Positions 36,904 to 50,541 are shown, numbered from the stretch's first letter. The stretch: 64,000 bases of DNA from Allolobophora icterica (GCA_963556255.1 OY744608.1:10802449-10866448); one strand, 5' to 3'. Numbers and translations: made by a program. Notes: generated by a model not told the origin, from the sequence alone.

Positions 36904-36945
36904 ATGAAGCACGTTTTGCTCCTGCGGTTTGTTGTCCTTTGCAAC
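36904..36945 (+). CDS. Candidate signal-peptide first exon
   Basis: ATG at 36904 gives 14 codons, MKHVLLLRFVVLCN, followed at once by a consensus donor GTAAGA in phase 0. An initiator-like TTTCAGTCGAC lies about 30 bp upstream. No downstream exon is identified, and the exon is very short, so this is only a candidate. Confidence 0.22.
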
Positions 36946-38054
36946 GTAAGAATTGGAATTTTAATTTGTTGTCGTCAATGTTGAGGCTGTCATCATCATA
37001 GTCGTTGTCATCATGATCATCATCACTACCACCATCATCACCATTATTGCCGTCATCATCTTGCTTTTTAAATGTCTAGGTCATTGCCTATGTCATTATT
37101 GTCAGCATCATTATCATCGTCACCATCACCACCACCACCACCAGCAGCAGCAGCAGCAGCAGCACAGCAGCAGCTGTATCATCATTTCTAGTCATGATCG
37201 CTTTTACTAACCGAGCTCATCTGAAAGGGTAAATGTGCTATATAAATCTCTGATCACACTGAGATTCTCTCTGTAGAAATCTCTTAACTGTCATTCTCTG
37301 GTACGAATGTCTGTCGACGAATACAGAGTTCAATTGCACACGATTGTTCAGTTACACTGTTACACTGACGATGATGAGATGGCTACAGCATTGCGACAAC
37401 TACAAGAACTCCTATTCTAAACTTCTAAAGATGAAAGCCGAGTCTACTTAGCACTAGACATGCCAGTCTAATACAGAATGCCCTGTCTAAGCTTCATGGA
37501 CACTGCATCATTCTGACTGACTAACTGCTCGACTGACTCTCCACTCATTGACTGTCTGACTGACTCATCTACTGTCTTCTTTTTCCTAAGTTATTCGGAG
37601 GTCTGTCGTAAAGGTATATCGTGATTGGTTCGTCAAACTGTACATGTAAATCTACTAACCAAAGGAAAGCTCTCCCGACGTGGAAGAGTGATCTTTCCAG
37701 GCACTTTTTATATGTACGTCTGCGGTTAAACTATTATCCTAGAATTGTCTTCCGTCGAGTGATCTGAAATTCTCGATGAAGCTTGTCTTCGCAGACATGG
37801 CACTGGACTGGAATTTTCTGACCAGCTGCTATATATTATTCATGTTGAGATTGTCATCACATCTCATCATATTTCGATCTCCCAGCTTCTTTGGCGCCTC
37901 GGTGTCTAGTCACTTATCTGGGTTGTACAATTACCTTTACGTACCTGACATGAACTCTCTGATATATGTATACACACGACAATATTGCAAAGCGAATTAA
38001 TCAATAATGAATCTCCCACACTGAACTACAGCCGCTGTCAAAAATGCCCTGACA

Positions 38055-38198
38055 TTGACAGTGACCACGTTTAACAGGTCGACAATGACCACGATTAACA
38101 TGTTGACAGTGACTATGATTAACATGACGACAGTGACCACGATTAACATGTTGACAGTGACCACGATTAACATGTTGACAGCGACCACGATTAACATG
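38055..38198. repeat. 24-bp minisatellite, six units
   Basis: Six tandem units of TTGACAGTGACCACGATTAACATG with one to five substitutions each; exactly 144 bp. Confidence 0.95.
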
Positions 38199-38502
38199 TA
38201 AAGGGACATAACACATAATTTATGTGGCACTTTTAAAAAGTTGTATTCTTAGTCATTCATGCAGTTTATCAGAAGCGTAGAACCATAATAAATTGCCCTA
38301 ATAATTTAATTGGGAGTATGTGATATTTTTTATGTTTGCTATAACCCGGCTGGTATGGGTACCTTGGGCCCATTTCTATAGTTATTTTTGACATAGCGTA
38401 ACACTTTAACGACGAGAGTGTACTAAAAATGACTGGGAAACCAATGAAGATCGTCGTAAAAGTGTTAAAAATTAAGCAGTTACTGTTTCGTTGTTCTGTT
38501 GG

Positions 38503-38648
38503 CAGTGGTGTAGTGGGGCGGGAACGCGGGGGAACGCCGTTCCCCCACTTTTTTCCATACTTACCTACCAAAGATTGCACTTTTTGCTACAGTTGCTACT
38601 TCAATTTCCAGGCGTTCCCCCACTTCATTTTTTATGACTACACCACTG
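38503..38648. mobile_element. hAT-like MITE 7
   Basis: Exact 12-bp termini CAGTGGTGTAGT, exact 8-bp target duplication TCTGTTGG (38495-38502 and 38649-38656), 146 bp long. The interior contains GGGAACGCGGGGGAACGCCG and GCGTTCCCCC. Confidence 0.95.
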
Positions 38649-38659
38649 TCTGTTGGCAT

Positions 38660-38668
38660 TCATCATCG

Positions 38669-38758
<90 letters not shown>
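38660..38758. repeat. (CAT)n microsatellite
   Basis: About 95 bp of CAT units directly after the duplicated flank of the adjoining MITE. Confidence 0.95.
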
Positions 38759-39310
38759 CACGCACAAATACATATACTAGGCCTAAGGTAACATGGAGTT
38801 CTTGAGCTGATAAGGTATAACTAGGTAAGGAAAACAAACATACTTAATTTCGTCTCAGATTTTGTGCTTCTTTAGGCGCATGTTGTGCAGTGGTTTAGAC
38901 TTGACTATATAATTTATTGAGCTGCTGATGGTGGTGGCGGCGCTGGTGGTCGTCGTAATGGTAATGGTGGTGGTAGTTGTGATAGGTGTGTGGATGGTCT
39001 TGGTGGTAACGACGACGGCAGTTGTGGTGGTTGTGGGGTGATGAAAATATCAGCATAAGTGGAAACGTGCTTCTACTTCTATGCTGTTTCATTTTTCCAG
39101 GTGTGGTGGATCTCATGGAATGTGTTTGTACACGCCACTGATAAGCCTGATTCACTCTCACCTAAGACAAGCTCTTCCGGGTTTAGTGACTCCGGTGAGC
39201 TGAGGACCACCATTTCGGAACATCTTCCAAACTACTCAAGTATGTACATTTATCTTGTTTCAGTTTCAGTGGCTGGTTGTGGTTGTTAATCGTCATCCTC
39301 TGTGCAAAAC

Positions 39311-39387
<77 letters not shown>

Positions 39388-39577
39388 CTTTATTATTTCA
39401 AACTGACAGACGCAGTAAGATTACATTGAAACATGAAAGTACAATCTTAAGATCTTAATTAAACATACGGTTTGGCAGCCATGCAAGGCGCCGCCCTAGA
39501 GGAGGGTTATGGGAATCGATCCGCGAACCTAATGCTCTCCTGGCCAAGAGACTGTTATCACTACTCTACTCCCTCCA
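39311..39577 (-). repeat. SINE family E with (AAT)n end
   Basis: About 75 bp of AAT, then TTATTTCAAACTGACAGACGCAG, GGCAGCCATGCAAGGCGCC and, on the minus strand, GGTTCGCGGATCGATTCCC near the tRNA-like head. Confidence 0.65.
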
Positions 39578-39625
39578 CATTGTCCAGGATCTGTCAACTC
39601 TGGAGGGAACTGTGTTCGTTAGGCC

Positions 39626-41020
<1,395 letters not shown>

Positions 41021-41024
41021 ACTC

Positions 41025-41118
41025 CGCCACTGTCGCCCTCGGGTGGTGCCACTCTCAAGTCTGGACAAAGGAGGAGGGTGACGCGTATCATCTTTGTTCT
41101 GACACAACATCGTTGAAC
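41025..41118 (+). repeat. Dispersed repeat family G
   Basis: GTGCCACTCTCAAGTCTGGAC, AAAGGAGGAGGGTGACGCGTA, TCATCTTTGTTCTGACACAAC; closely parallels the 34.8-kb copy. Confidence 0.6.
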
Positions 41119-41396
41119 AGTAACCAAACATGAAGAATGTATAGCTTCCTTGTACCATTGAAGTAGAGGAGGCACTCATTTGTCACTCAGAGTCAATTGT
41201 GCATAGGCAACCTGTCCAGTAGTCGTCTCTGTAGGCTCACTTCCACAATCGTTTGTTTATAGAGCAATCGTGCTACTGAACAGACACGATGTGGTACACA
41301 AAATCTATGAATAGCACCGAGTGACACGGAGAGGTTAGAAAGGAATATTCGGAGGGGAAAATCTAGGAAGATGAATGCTTGTGATAGTTTGTACTA

Positions 41397-41969
41397 GTTA
41401 GGGAGTAACCGATTATTGACCCGGAAACCGATAAACTCCGATTATTACTTTATATCTTATTATTGGAATCGGCATTTTATTCCATAACCGAGATTAAAAT
41501 TTCGAAAAATTTTAATTTTTAAGAGCACTTTCTTGAAATTTGCTTAATATTAATACAAATTAAAAAGACCTTTTCAAAATTAAGTTATCAACCGAAACTT
41601 CCGCACCTTGCGCAAGGCAATCGCGTGAAGCGTTAATTAAAATAAACTTGTTTGCTGACCTCATTTTCGTTTCCGGTGATAAGGGTAATAGGCATAAACT
41701 TCTGTCGTTCGATTGCGAAATTAATATCAATTTGTGATCAAACGGCAACTTCCGCAAGATTGTGACAGTATTATTATAATTTTTATCAACCGCAACTTTC
41801 GTAAGATTGCAACATTAATATTATGAATTTAGAAAATATTTAGTTGATCAAACCTCAAACCACAAATAAGATCATTTCGCGCTCTAGCCGTTGTCATTTT
41901 CATATCCACTGAAACTTTCGTAAAATTCGCAGACAAGAACAGCTTCAGAACACGTAACGAAATGCCACA

Positions 41970-42025
<56 letters not shown>

Positions 42026-42271
42026 ATAATATATTTGTCGTCGTCTCGTCGATGATTGTGGAAGGTTGTTTCATTCAGTAATTGAAAGTTTTCGTGATCA
42101 CCCACTGTAGGCTACTGCTCAACACCTGTAAAAAATATAATCAAATTTTTAACATAACCATCATAATGTCAGAAGTTCAACAAATATTTCTGTTTATCGG
42201 AACCCGAATCGGCAAAAAACGTGCAAACTTATCGGAATCGGTTATCGGCCGAAAATGCTTATCGGTTAACC
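41397..42271. mobile_element. Inverted-ended AT-rich element with TAACCGAT termini (tentative)
   Basis: Left end TTAGGGAGTAACCGATTA and right end TATCGGTTAACCCTAG are imperfect inverted repeats. The flanks AGTTTGTA and AGTTTGTC agree at 7 of 8. The interior is non-coding and rich in CGGAAT/ATCGG words, and contains a 46-bp (TA) run at 41977-42023. Probably an old DNA-transposon relic. Confidence 0.45.
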
Positions 42272-42433
42272 CTAGTTTGTCCCTTAAAGTTAACTAACAA
42301 CCTTTGGAGTTATGTATTATGTATGGTGTATGACTGTATGTATGTATGTATGTATGCTCCATGCATGTATTTATGTATGCAGGCTATGTATGCAGATAGG
42401 TAGGTAAGTAAGTAGCCAGGTAGGAAGGCGGGT

Positions 42434-42852
42434 ATTAGGGCATAACTGAAATCCGGATCGATTAACCGATTTTGCCAATTTTTGGACTGTCCGGAATTAT
42501 CCGGATCCGGATTGTCTAACCCGCTGATTAATAGCAGTTGTTTTCGTTTCAATTTACCCTATATCTGCCACAGGTGTCCAGGGCCGGCGTCCGTTAGGCC
42601 TGTCAATCAGTGAAGCAATATAAACCGTATTGGGAAGGGGTGACTGACTGGCTGTTCTTCTGTCCTACCGCGCCTGTAGCTAACGCCAAGCCATTAGCCA
42701 ATGATGAATAACTTGGAATTAGGCCTTTGTACATAGATTTAAGAACATACATTGTTATTAATCTGAATCGGAACCGGAATCGGCAAATAATGGCCTATAT
42801 TATCCGGTATTCGGATTCAGCAAAAAATCAAAATCGGTTATGCCCTAGTAGA
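42434..42852. mobile_element. Second ATCGG-rich element with TAGGGCATAAC termini (tentative)
   Basis: Left TTAGGGCATAACTGAAATCCGG and right ATCGGTTATGCCCTAG are inverted relative to each other. The interior has ATCCGGATCCGGAT and GGAACCGGAATCGGCA. The flanks do not show a clear duplication. Confidence 0.4.
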
Positions 42853-43580
42853 TATATGTATCTGGCTATTTATATATTGCTTTTGAAGAACGACACAAGG
42901 TGACCTAGAGCCGGTCTCAGCTTTCCAGCTTCCTTTGCCTTGTCTTTTGTGATAGAAAATCATGTCCCTGCCTGAATCACTTCATCCAGTGGTCTTCCAA
43001 AGCTTTGTCAACCTTTTGTTGCACTGCTTTGAGTTCAGCCTCACCCACTCTGCGGCATAAAATACCTTTACTTATAAGGTCAGTCCCAACAATCTCATCC
43101 GGCAATTTAACACTTTAACGATGAGCGTGTATTAAAGTGACTGGGAAACCAATCAGCTCGTCATTAAATTGTCAAAGCTTTCCATTTCATGAATCCACTG
43201 GTCACTTAGCTTCCATCTTCAGCTGTCCCTCTCCACTCCCCAAGCGACTGCCCATGCCTCTCATTTAAGTATTGACGTCTGGCACGTTAATCTCATGTTA
43301 TTCATTCACTTTTAAAGCTCAGCACACGGACTTGAATATAAAATCAGTTCTCCATTTGGACGTGTATGTACGCCCATGTGCTGGTTTGTTACTTCTTATA
43401 AATTAAGTAACTGATTTTAATTGGCAACGGTGTATCTCAGTGTGTTCTCAGATCTGTTTCTAGATAATTATATGTTGTTGATTATGTTTGTCCTGGAAAG
43501 TTTCATTTGGGTGGAAGAGATGTTTGGGGTCGAAGATCAGAGTAAAAGTGATTAAAATAAACTCTGACGAAAAACAGCTG
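42853..43580. other. No gene recognised
   Basis: CACTTTAACGACGAGxGTGTAxTAAA-TGACTGGGAAACCAAT occurs here (about 43110) and at 38402-38445, so a further dispersed repeat is present. 43360-43425 is a distant relative of the 44.26/45.67-kb duplication. Confidence 0.4.
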
Positions 43581-43582
43581 CT

Positions 43583-44090
43583 AATGAAATTGAGGTCACT
43601 TGTCTCTGATTTTTTTAAACGGGCATCAGAAGAATCTTAAGCTATTGCCTGTAATTAAAGTCAGACATCTGGTTTCGCAGCCTAATCATCATCATCATTA
43701 TCATCATCATTATCATCATCATCATCATCATCGTCATCACCACCACCACCACCACCACCACCACCACCACCACCACCACAATCATCATCATCATCGTTAT
43801 TATTATTTCTTTTTGCCTGGGGTACCTCAGATCATCATGAAATTGAGGTCACTTGTCTTTTATTTTCAATCGGCATCAGAAGGTTCTTAAGCTATTGCCT
43901 CTGGTTCAAGTCAGACACCTTACTCAGCAGCCTAATCATCATCATCATCGTCATCATCATCATCATCATAATCACCGTCATCATTGTCGTCGTCGTCATC
44001 ATCATCACCACCACCACCACCATCATCATCGTTATTATTTTTTCTTTTTGCGTGAGGTACCTCAGATCCCTCAGGAATAAAATTTTATCC
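43583..44090. repeat. Tandem duplication, about 255-bp unit, two copies
   Basis: Both units run GAAATTGAGGTCACTTGTC, GGCATCAGAAG, CTTAAGCTATTGCCT, AAGTCAGACA, GCAGCCTAATCATCATC, a CAT/CCA microsatellite, GTTATTATT, then TTTCTTTTTGC-GGTACCTCAGATC. The second unit ends in a family H-like block. Confidence 0.85.
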
Positions 44091-44140
44091 AGAGAATACA
44101 AAAAACTATTTTGGGATGGCAAATCTCGGCTGCAGTGAGA
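44045..44140 (+). repeat. Short dispersed repeat family H (diverged copy)
   Basis: GAGGTACCTCAGATCCCTCAGGAAT, AAAAACTATTTTGGGATGGC and CTCGGCTGCAG correspond in order to the 17.7- and 23.7-kb copies. Confidence 0.5.
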
Positions 44141-44261
44141 AGTGCTTTGTAGATCTATGAATCAGCCACGGTTTTTGTAACCGTTGCATCTCAAATTAGG
44201 CTCCACCAAGCTTGCCAGTTATAGGCCTAGGGCCTACTATTGTCATTGTTATTATTATTGT

Positions 44262-44411
44262 ATTATTTTTTATCACCGTACGTGTGTATTTGCTCATGGA
44301 CTGATTTGTAATTTCATATCAATCAACTCTTTTTAATTGGCAGCGGTTTTTGTCTAATCAATTTTCATTATGTTTTCATTCGTATGATGCTTATTATATT
44401 TTCTTATTGGA
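44262..44411 (+). repeat. Direct duplication, copy 1 (partner at 45.67-45.83 kb)
   Basis: TTTTTTATCACCGTACGTGTGTATTTGCTCATGGACTG and the following 110 bp recur at 45676-45830 with about 10% difference. The two copies bracket the composite element at 44.41-45.42 kb. Confidence 0.9.
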
Positions 44412-44504
44412 TACTAGCTGGTTTACCCGGCGTTGCCCGGGGTTATAAGTTTCAATCCCTGTAGCCAATTCGCAGTGTTGTATACGCCTTGACGCGTCTT
44501 GCGA

Positions 44505-44662
44505 CCTCTGCCGTGGACTGACTGCTTCGCAGTCGCCCTCTGGCGACGACTGCTTCGCAGTCTAGGAGACTGCTTTGCAGTCTCCCGTGGACTGACTGCT
44601 TCGCAGCCGCCCTCTGGCGACGACTGCTTCGCAGTATCCCGTGGACTGACTGCTTCGCAGTC
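44505..44662. repeat. Array of a 15-bp palindrome GACTGCTTCGCAGTC
   Basis: Six or seven copies of the hairpin sequence ACTGCTT(C/T)GCAGT, spaced by GCCCTCTGGCGAC or CCCGTGGACT. Each can form a 6-bp stem with a TTC loop. Confidence 0.9.
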
Positions 44663-44824
44663 GAAGAGAGTGAACCCGGCGTTGGCGGGTTAAAGAAAAC
44701 GCCAGAAATCTAGCCGTCACTGCCCTTAGTAAAGCAGAGTCTTTGAACATACAATTTTGCTGTAAAACGATGAATATAGTTCGAATCGATCGTAATTAAA
44801 TTTTGTGCGAAAGTAAACAACCCC

Positions 44825-44960
44825 GTTATGCGCATTATTAATGACGTTGGGGAATATCCGCGCCATAAATAGAACCGCTTGGCAGTGGAAGTGTTATGCG
44901 CATTATTAATGACGTTGGGGAATACCGGCGCCATAAATAGAACCGCTTTGCAGTGGAAGC
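44825..44960. repeat. 68-bp tandem duplication
   Basis: Two adjacent units starting GTTATGCGCATTATTAATGA and ending GCAGTGGAAG, differing at only a few positions. Confidence 0.93.
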
Positions 44961-45124
44961 GTGAGTGAGGGACGGTCGGTTGGGTAGAGTTTTTGGGGAT
45001 TTTCACCATGTTAGCGGTGAAAATGGGGTAAGCGAACCCCTCCACTGGGTGTCCGATGCCGAGGCCGACACAGCAGTGAAGGTTTGGAGTGAAAAGGTGC
45101 AAAATTGTAGAAGTTAAGCCCGGT

Positions 45125-45396
<272 letters not shown>

Positions 45397-45593
45397 CAGA
45401 ATTCTCGCTTTATTAATATAGACATTTGCACTGAAACATGTTTATAAGGAGATATAGGTCTATAGGATGTAGCATTGAAGTTCAAAGTAACTGAAATGAA
45501 CTTTGCTGACAAGTTCCCGATGAAATTGAGATCACATATCGGATTTTCTACCAGCATAAGTAAATGGTTCTGGTCAACTTTTATTCCCCAGTC

Positions 45594-45596
<3 letters not shown>

Positions 45597-45669
<73 letters not shown>

Positions 45670-45675
45670 ATAATT
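45597..45675. repeat. (TA)n microsatellite
   Basis: About 75 bp of TA with one TTTA interruption. Confidence 0.95.
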
Positions 45676-45830
45676 ATTATTTTTTATCACCGTACGTGTG
45701 TATTTGCTCATGGACTGATTTGTTATTTCATATCAATAAACACTTTTTAATTGGCAGTGGTTTTTTGTCTAATAAATTTTCATTATGTTTTCATTCATAT
45801 GATGCTTATTTTCTTTTCTTATTGGATTAT
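45676..45830 (+). repeat. Direct duplication, copy 2
   Basis: Second copy of the 44262-44411 segment, starting TTTTTTATCACCGTACGTG and continuing to TTTCTTATTGGAT. Confidence 0.9.
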
Positions 45831-45834
45831 AATT

Positions 45835-47640
45835 TGGATACATTATGATTTGGCCCATTTTCTTATTGGATTCATTTGGCCCATACACTCGAACAGGAAG
45901 AAAGATGACTGCAAACGGGTTTGGCAGCCAATCTCAAGGACGGATTTGACAATATGCCGCCCGGGCTCAGTTATTTTGCTGTGCTTAAATTTTGTTATGA
46001 CTCATAATATCACTATTTTATATTTCTTTACTGTCGTTTTGCTTACGGTTTTAAATTAAATTTAATGTTAGATTTTTAATTTTTTAATATTTAAGGTTTG
46101 CCACACTCTGGCCTTAGGCCTTGGCCTCGTTTGTTCCTTTAGGAAATCTGCCACAGGCCAACCTTCATATTAACTGAAGTTCCTGATACTTTACACCCAT
46201 GACTCATTTCTTGGGCTAAGCTAAGGGACTACCCGCAATATTTTACTTTCTTGCAGTGAATTATAGCGCTGGTTTGCAGTTCAACAAAACATCTATATCA
46301 GATGTTTAAAAACTACTCTACAATCTCCTAACAAAGGCTAAGGGCCTGGGTTTTTTTGTCACGCAGAACTTTGACGCCTAAACGATCTTGTAGCTTCCTA
46401 AAGGTTCCTGCATAAAACTTGTAGGTTTACCCATGTATAAATACTGAGAGAGTACATGGCACTACATGCACTTTATCGATACAAAATAGTTGCGTCTTTG
46501 TCAAAGTCCAGAGACCTGTTTAAGTTCTAAGACTGTTCTCACGAAAGAAGTAAAATACAGCATAGCATTTAAAAACGAAAAGCATTCAAGAAAGACTAAA
46601 TGACTTTAAATTTAAAAAACTGTATTTGAAGCGAATACTTGATTCTGTTAGGTGTCGATGTGTTTGTAGCTTCTCTCTAATCTAAGCATCCACCTTGTTG
46701 CAGTCTTCTTACCAGGAGCTTCTCTACTCTCTAGTGCCGCAGTCAGACTGCTCAATGTACAGTAACTTCACAAGGTGGCAGTGCTTCTGTTTAGACTGGG
46801 ATAATAACAAGTAACAACTAAAACGTCTATAGCACCTGAGGCACAAGGCACTAAACAATGGTGCACCAAAGCCAAACTATAATCAGGTCATTAGCCAGAT
46901 GGTCAGTCCACTTATATGTGTCCTCTTGCTAACAACCCTGCTCCATTGTATTCATCCTTCTCTGTGCTCATAAAGGTGTTTCCTGGGGTCCATGATAGTA
47001 GTGGTCAGTCTGCTCGATTGTCATGCAAGAGTATTAGTAGTTTCAGTTTAAAAACACTGTGATAACAAAGACCATTAGCATCGCCCCCTCCTCCATCATC
47101 CAGGCTTTGGGACTGGCACTATGGCACAGACATGCACTGGCAGAGTATTTTGACCATACATTTTTCATGGGAAGATCCAAGTGTTGAGGGATAGGATCGA
47201 CTAGATGCTCTCATGTGCCAAGGCTACGCAAATGAAGTCGCTATACTCGCTAATACATGTACTTTTTACCATTGATGCCTTGTGGGCTGGCTTTGAAGGA
47301 CTGCTCTTCTTTTTCTTACCTGGCTGTTTTCTAGTGTAATGTACTTCCCTGTTTTTCTTTTGGCTTCTCATTGCTTTTGTCTGAGACTTTTGTCTGTTGT
47401 TCACTAAAAGGATTTTGCACATGAGACAATTGCAAATCATTTTCATTATCAGCTGATCTTAATTTCTCTTGTAATGTTTCTAATTTATGGCACCGTAAAT
47501 CAAATTAGCAGGTGAGCTTAAAGTTAAACTATATCACTCTTTGCTCTGTAATTTTTAACTGTGGTGAATGAACTTTACACAAGTTTGAAAGATATCATAA
47601 ATTAATTAAAGTTATTGATAAAGCAGCTTCTAAAAATGAA
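45835..47640. other. No supported coding exon; upstream flank of the FN3 gene
   Basis: Mostly unique-looking sequence. A family G fragment in minus orientation lies at 47040-47132. A Lys/Ser-rich minus frame at 47446-47201 has no domain and no splice support. Confidence 0.4.
47040..47132 (-). repeat. Dispersed repeat family G, inverted copy
   Basis: TGTGATAACAAAGACCATTAGCATCGCCCCCTCC then CATCCAGGCTTTGGGACTGGCAC is the reverse complement of the 34.8-kb copy with modest divergence. Confidence 0.6.
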
Positions 47641-47702
47641 CCTTTTGTGTGGCTGGTTTGTTGGTCTCCTGAACTGCTTTGAAGTCCTCGTGAAGTTGTG
47701 TT

Positions 47703-48324
47703 ATGTTATCTATTGTTATTTTAGTTGTGGTTTGCAATGTTATGTTGTCCTCTTTAGACACAATAGTGGTAGTACTTCATAGAATATATACTTCCGATGA
47801 TTTATCTGAAGGTCAGTCTTCTGAAGAGGTTACATCGACGAAACCGATCGATACAGCCAATAAAACAAAAAGCGTCACAAATGTAAGAAGACTTTCTGGT
47901 GCTTCTGGCAATGCAGAACATTCCGGTGTGACAACACAACGGCAAGTGAATGGTGAAAGTGTAACTAAGACCGATGATGAGGGAAAGAATACGATTGAAT
48001 CTTCAAACAGTCAGTCAGTTGGACATTATGGAGAAGTAACAACAACTGCAGCATACTCTATGGATGCATTGAGTGTTACAAGGATGAATTCTGAACAAAA
48101 TGATCAGACTGGCGTAACTACTGATAACGTATCAAAGACTAATCTACAAGAAACGTCAACGAAAGAGGCAGTGACGGAGCAGGCGACACGTGCAATGTCG
48201 GAAAGCGAAGGGACAACAGTCACAACAGAGGATCAAGCGAAGACTTCAATTGTTTCAACAGAATTCATGGCACAGACCTCTCTTCCACACTCCCAAAGCA
48301 CCACCATGCCTTTCCTTTCAGAAG
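47703..48324 (+). CDS. FN3 receptor gene: putative signal peptide and Ser/Thr-rich stalk exon
   Basis: Read from ATG 47703 the frame starts MLSIVILVVVCNVMLSS, which would serve as a signal peptide. It then runs about 170 residues rich in Thr, Ser, Glu and Gln, mucin-like and probably extracellular. It ends at donor TCAGAAG|GTAGGA in phase 1. Two internal acceptor-like sites in the same phase (TTATTTTAG before TTGTGG at about 47724, CCTCTTTAG before ACACAATAG at about 47756) mean this could instead be an internal exon lacking the signal. Phase 1 at its end fits the first FN3 exon at 50542 (E|D-P-V-A-P). Confidence 0.55.
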
Positions 48325-49132
48325 GTAGGAATATCAATTTCTGTAAAATGACAATTGATCGAAGAGGAGTTAATTCTGTCTCAGCTGTAGACAGAACTGC
48401 ACAAATTGTATGCAACTTTAGTCAGTTATTTCTTTTGATTCAGTGAGTAATTGGTTGGTTGGCGGCGGGCCAGTTCATTCATTCGTTTAATTAATTCATT
48501 ATCTGAATGATTGACTGACTGACTTCCTGGCTGGATAAAACAAACACATTGCAAGGGAATAATACTTCTGATTTCGTAGAAATTTCCTACTTTCCTACTT
48601 TCCCAGATCCGCTAAATAGCACATTTTCAGCTTCAGATTATTGGGTCAGCTGGTCAGACACCCAGATGCAGATACTGATATAGGTACAGATAAGGCAATA
48701 CTGATAAACATGGAAATAACCCGAGGCAGCCACCCAGTCACTCAATTCCTCAGCCAGTAAGTAAATCAGTCAGTCGGTCAGAAACAATCCATCTGTATCT
48801 TTATCCCGTTGGCCTACAAAATTCCTATGTTCATTCATTTGTGAATTTCTGTATACTATAGCTCCCCTTCGAGGAACACTGAGAGGTGTTAAACAAATAA
48901 AAAAATCCGTTTCTTTACTGGAGCTGGCAAAGTTATCAATGACAAAAAGGAAAATTACAAGAAATCATAAATATTTTAACTTCTTGCAATTTGGTCGTGT
49001 TTAGACAACAAAATTGTGTGGTCTGGACAACTTGTTTGTGGCAAATATTAACCCGTTTCCTCGGTATTTGCTATATGAAAAAATTAAATATAAGCTTTTA
49101 GATTGTTATAAATTAAATAAAAATTAAATTAT

Positions 49133-49334
49133 TATAAGCTTTTAGATTTTAGATATCTTGCTTTTCGAATATAAATATAACCCTATATTCATATATGTAT
49201 ATATATATATATATATAGTACTATATATGTATATCTTCTAAATATATATATATAACCCTATATATAATATATATACATAGTGTTATATATGTATACCTTC
49301 GAAAAGCAAGATATCTAAAATCTAAAAGCTTATA
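49133..49334. repeat. 37-bp perfect inverted repeat around a TA-rich centre
   Basis: Arms 49133-49169 and 49298-49334 (TATAAGCTTTTAGATTTTAG ... GCTTTTCGAA) are exact reverse complements. The 128-bp centre is AT repeats with three TATATAACCCTATAT-like words. Part of the left arm (ATATAAGCTTTTAGAT) is also duplicated at 49087. Confidence 0.9.
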
Positions 49335-49814
49335 TTTAATGTATCTATAGGCACTCACTAGCACCTTTTAAGAACCTCACGAAAGTGCTGGCTGTGCTAG
49401 TCATTAAGATCCGTAAGCAAACAGTGTGCAGATAACTGGAATAGTCACCACTGGAGAGCTCCCTCAGACACGCAGAGCTCAACCGATGAATTCCAATCCA
49501 GAGCTGAAAGAAGTCGAAAAAGAGAAGCGACAGTGGGTGAAGAGGCCTGCAGCATGCAAAGCCCAAAATCATGCAGTCTGTCGCAGATAGTAGAAGATGC
49601 TGTGTTTGGTCATCGCTTTGTCATTGGGTCTGATGAGGACAACATTCTTCACAGCTGGGATTTTATTCGTCAACCGTAACCATAGTAGAACAGTCAACAC
49701 CAATCCAAAACTTCTCAAATGGATCTTGGATCAGTCACCGAAAATACCTTAGTACGACTGTATGGATGAGTCCATTTTAGGGTGCAAGACCTCGATAACA
49801 AGCTCCAGAATGCA

Positions 49815-50050
49815 AATGTACATGTTTTTATATAGTGACCCTGCTCTTTTCCACTGAATTGATCGGGTGAGATCCTTTACCACCGCTGCTCGTTTGAATG
49901 GGCGCAACGTCATTTAAGACCATGCTATAGGCCGAGATTAAAATCTCTTAAATAAGCCACCATCAGGAGGCGAACCGTGATATGCACGCACATGCACACA
50001 GAGGATTCAGCCTACGCTCAAATCAGTGTTGCTAAATGGGCCAATAACAC
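49815..50050 (-). repeat. SINE family D
   Basis: TGTACATGTTTTTATATAGTGACC, ACTGAATTGATCGGGTGAGATCC and TTAAAATCTCTTAAATAAGCCACCAT match the 31.5-kb copy in order. Confidence 0.65.
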
Positions 50051-50541
50051 CCTGCAAGGCATTCAGAAAGTTAGAGAGAAATAACTACAAGAACGCTTAC
50101 TAAGCCTTATTAGAAGTCCAAACGAACGAAATTATTGAGCAAAATCGACATGTGACAATCGATAAAAAAATGACACACAAGAAAATCATGCAGCCATCTT
50201 GGGCCACAGCACATGAGAATATATGTCGACGTAAGTAAGTTGCTCCTGGTGAATGAAGGAATTTACGTTGTTCTTCAGGAATAGTTTTCCTTTTAGATGG
50301 TATTCAACAGTTTTATGGCACCCTCTGGGCAAATCAATAGCTGGTTTATGATGTTTGTAGATGATGTGTTGTATATTACACTTGTTTTCACTTGTACAAA
50401 TATTTAGGGTGAATTAATTAATGCATTTCTTTGTCAATGTTCTGTAAACAGTTGCACAATGTCGTGACTTGAAGAGAGAGATATATTTCTTGAGTTAAGA
50501 TTGACATTAAGAATTTGTTCCTGTCTTGTGTTTTCTGACAG

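Larger units (their letters stand above)
48450..50520. other. Intron of the FN3 gene
   Basis: Holds CAGTCAGT/TGACTGACTG strings near 48500-48780, an AT-rich inverted repeat (49.13-49.33 kb) and a family D SINE (49.8 kb). 49490-49800 is unfamiliar sequence without a supported frame. Confidence 0.5.

Noticed and set aside
43680..44030. Regularly spaced repeats considered as a CRISPR-like array
   Set aside because: Simple microsatellites and tandem duplication in a eukaryotic context; no repeat-spacer structure with unique spacers.
44499..44693. 64-codon frame with GLTASQ repeats
   Set aside because: Product of the palindrome array, with no gene context.
47201..47446. Minus-strand basic frame with KKKKSSPSKPAHK
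   Set aside because: Composition-driven; no splice sites, homologous motif or repeat support.
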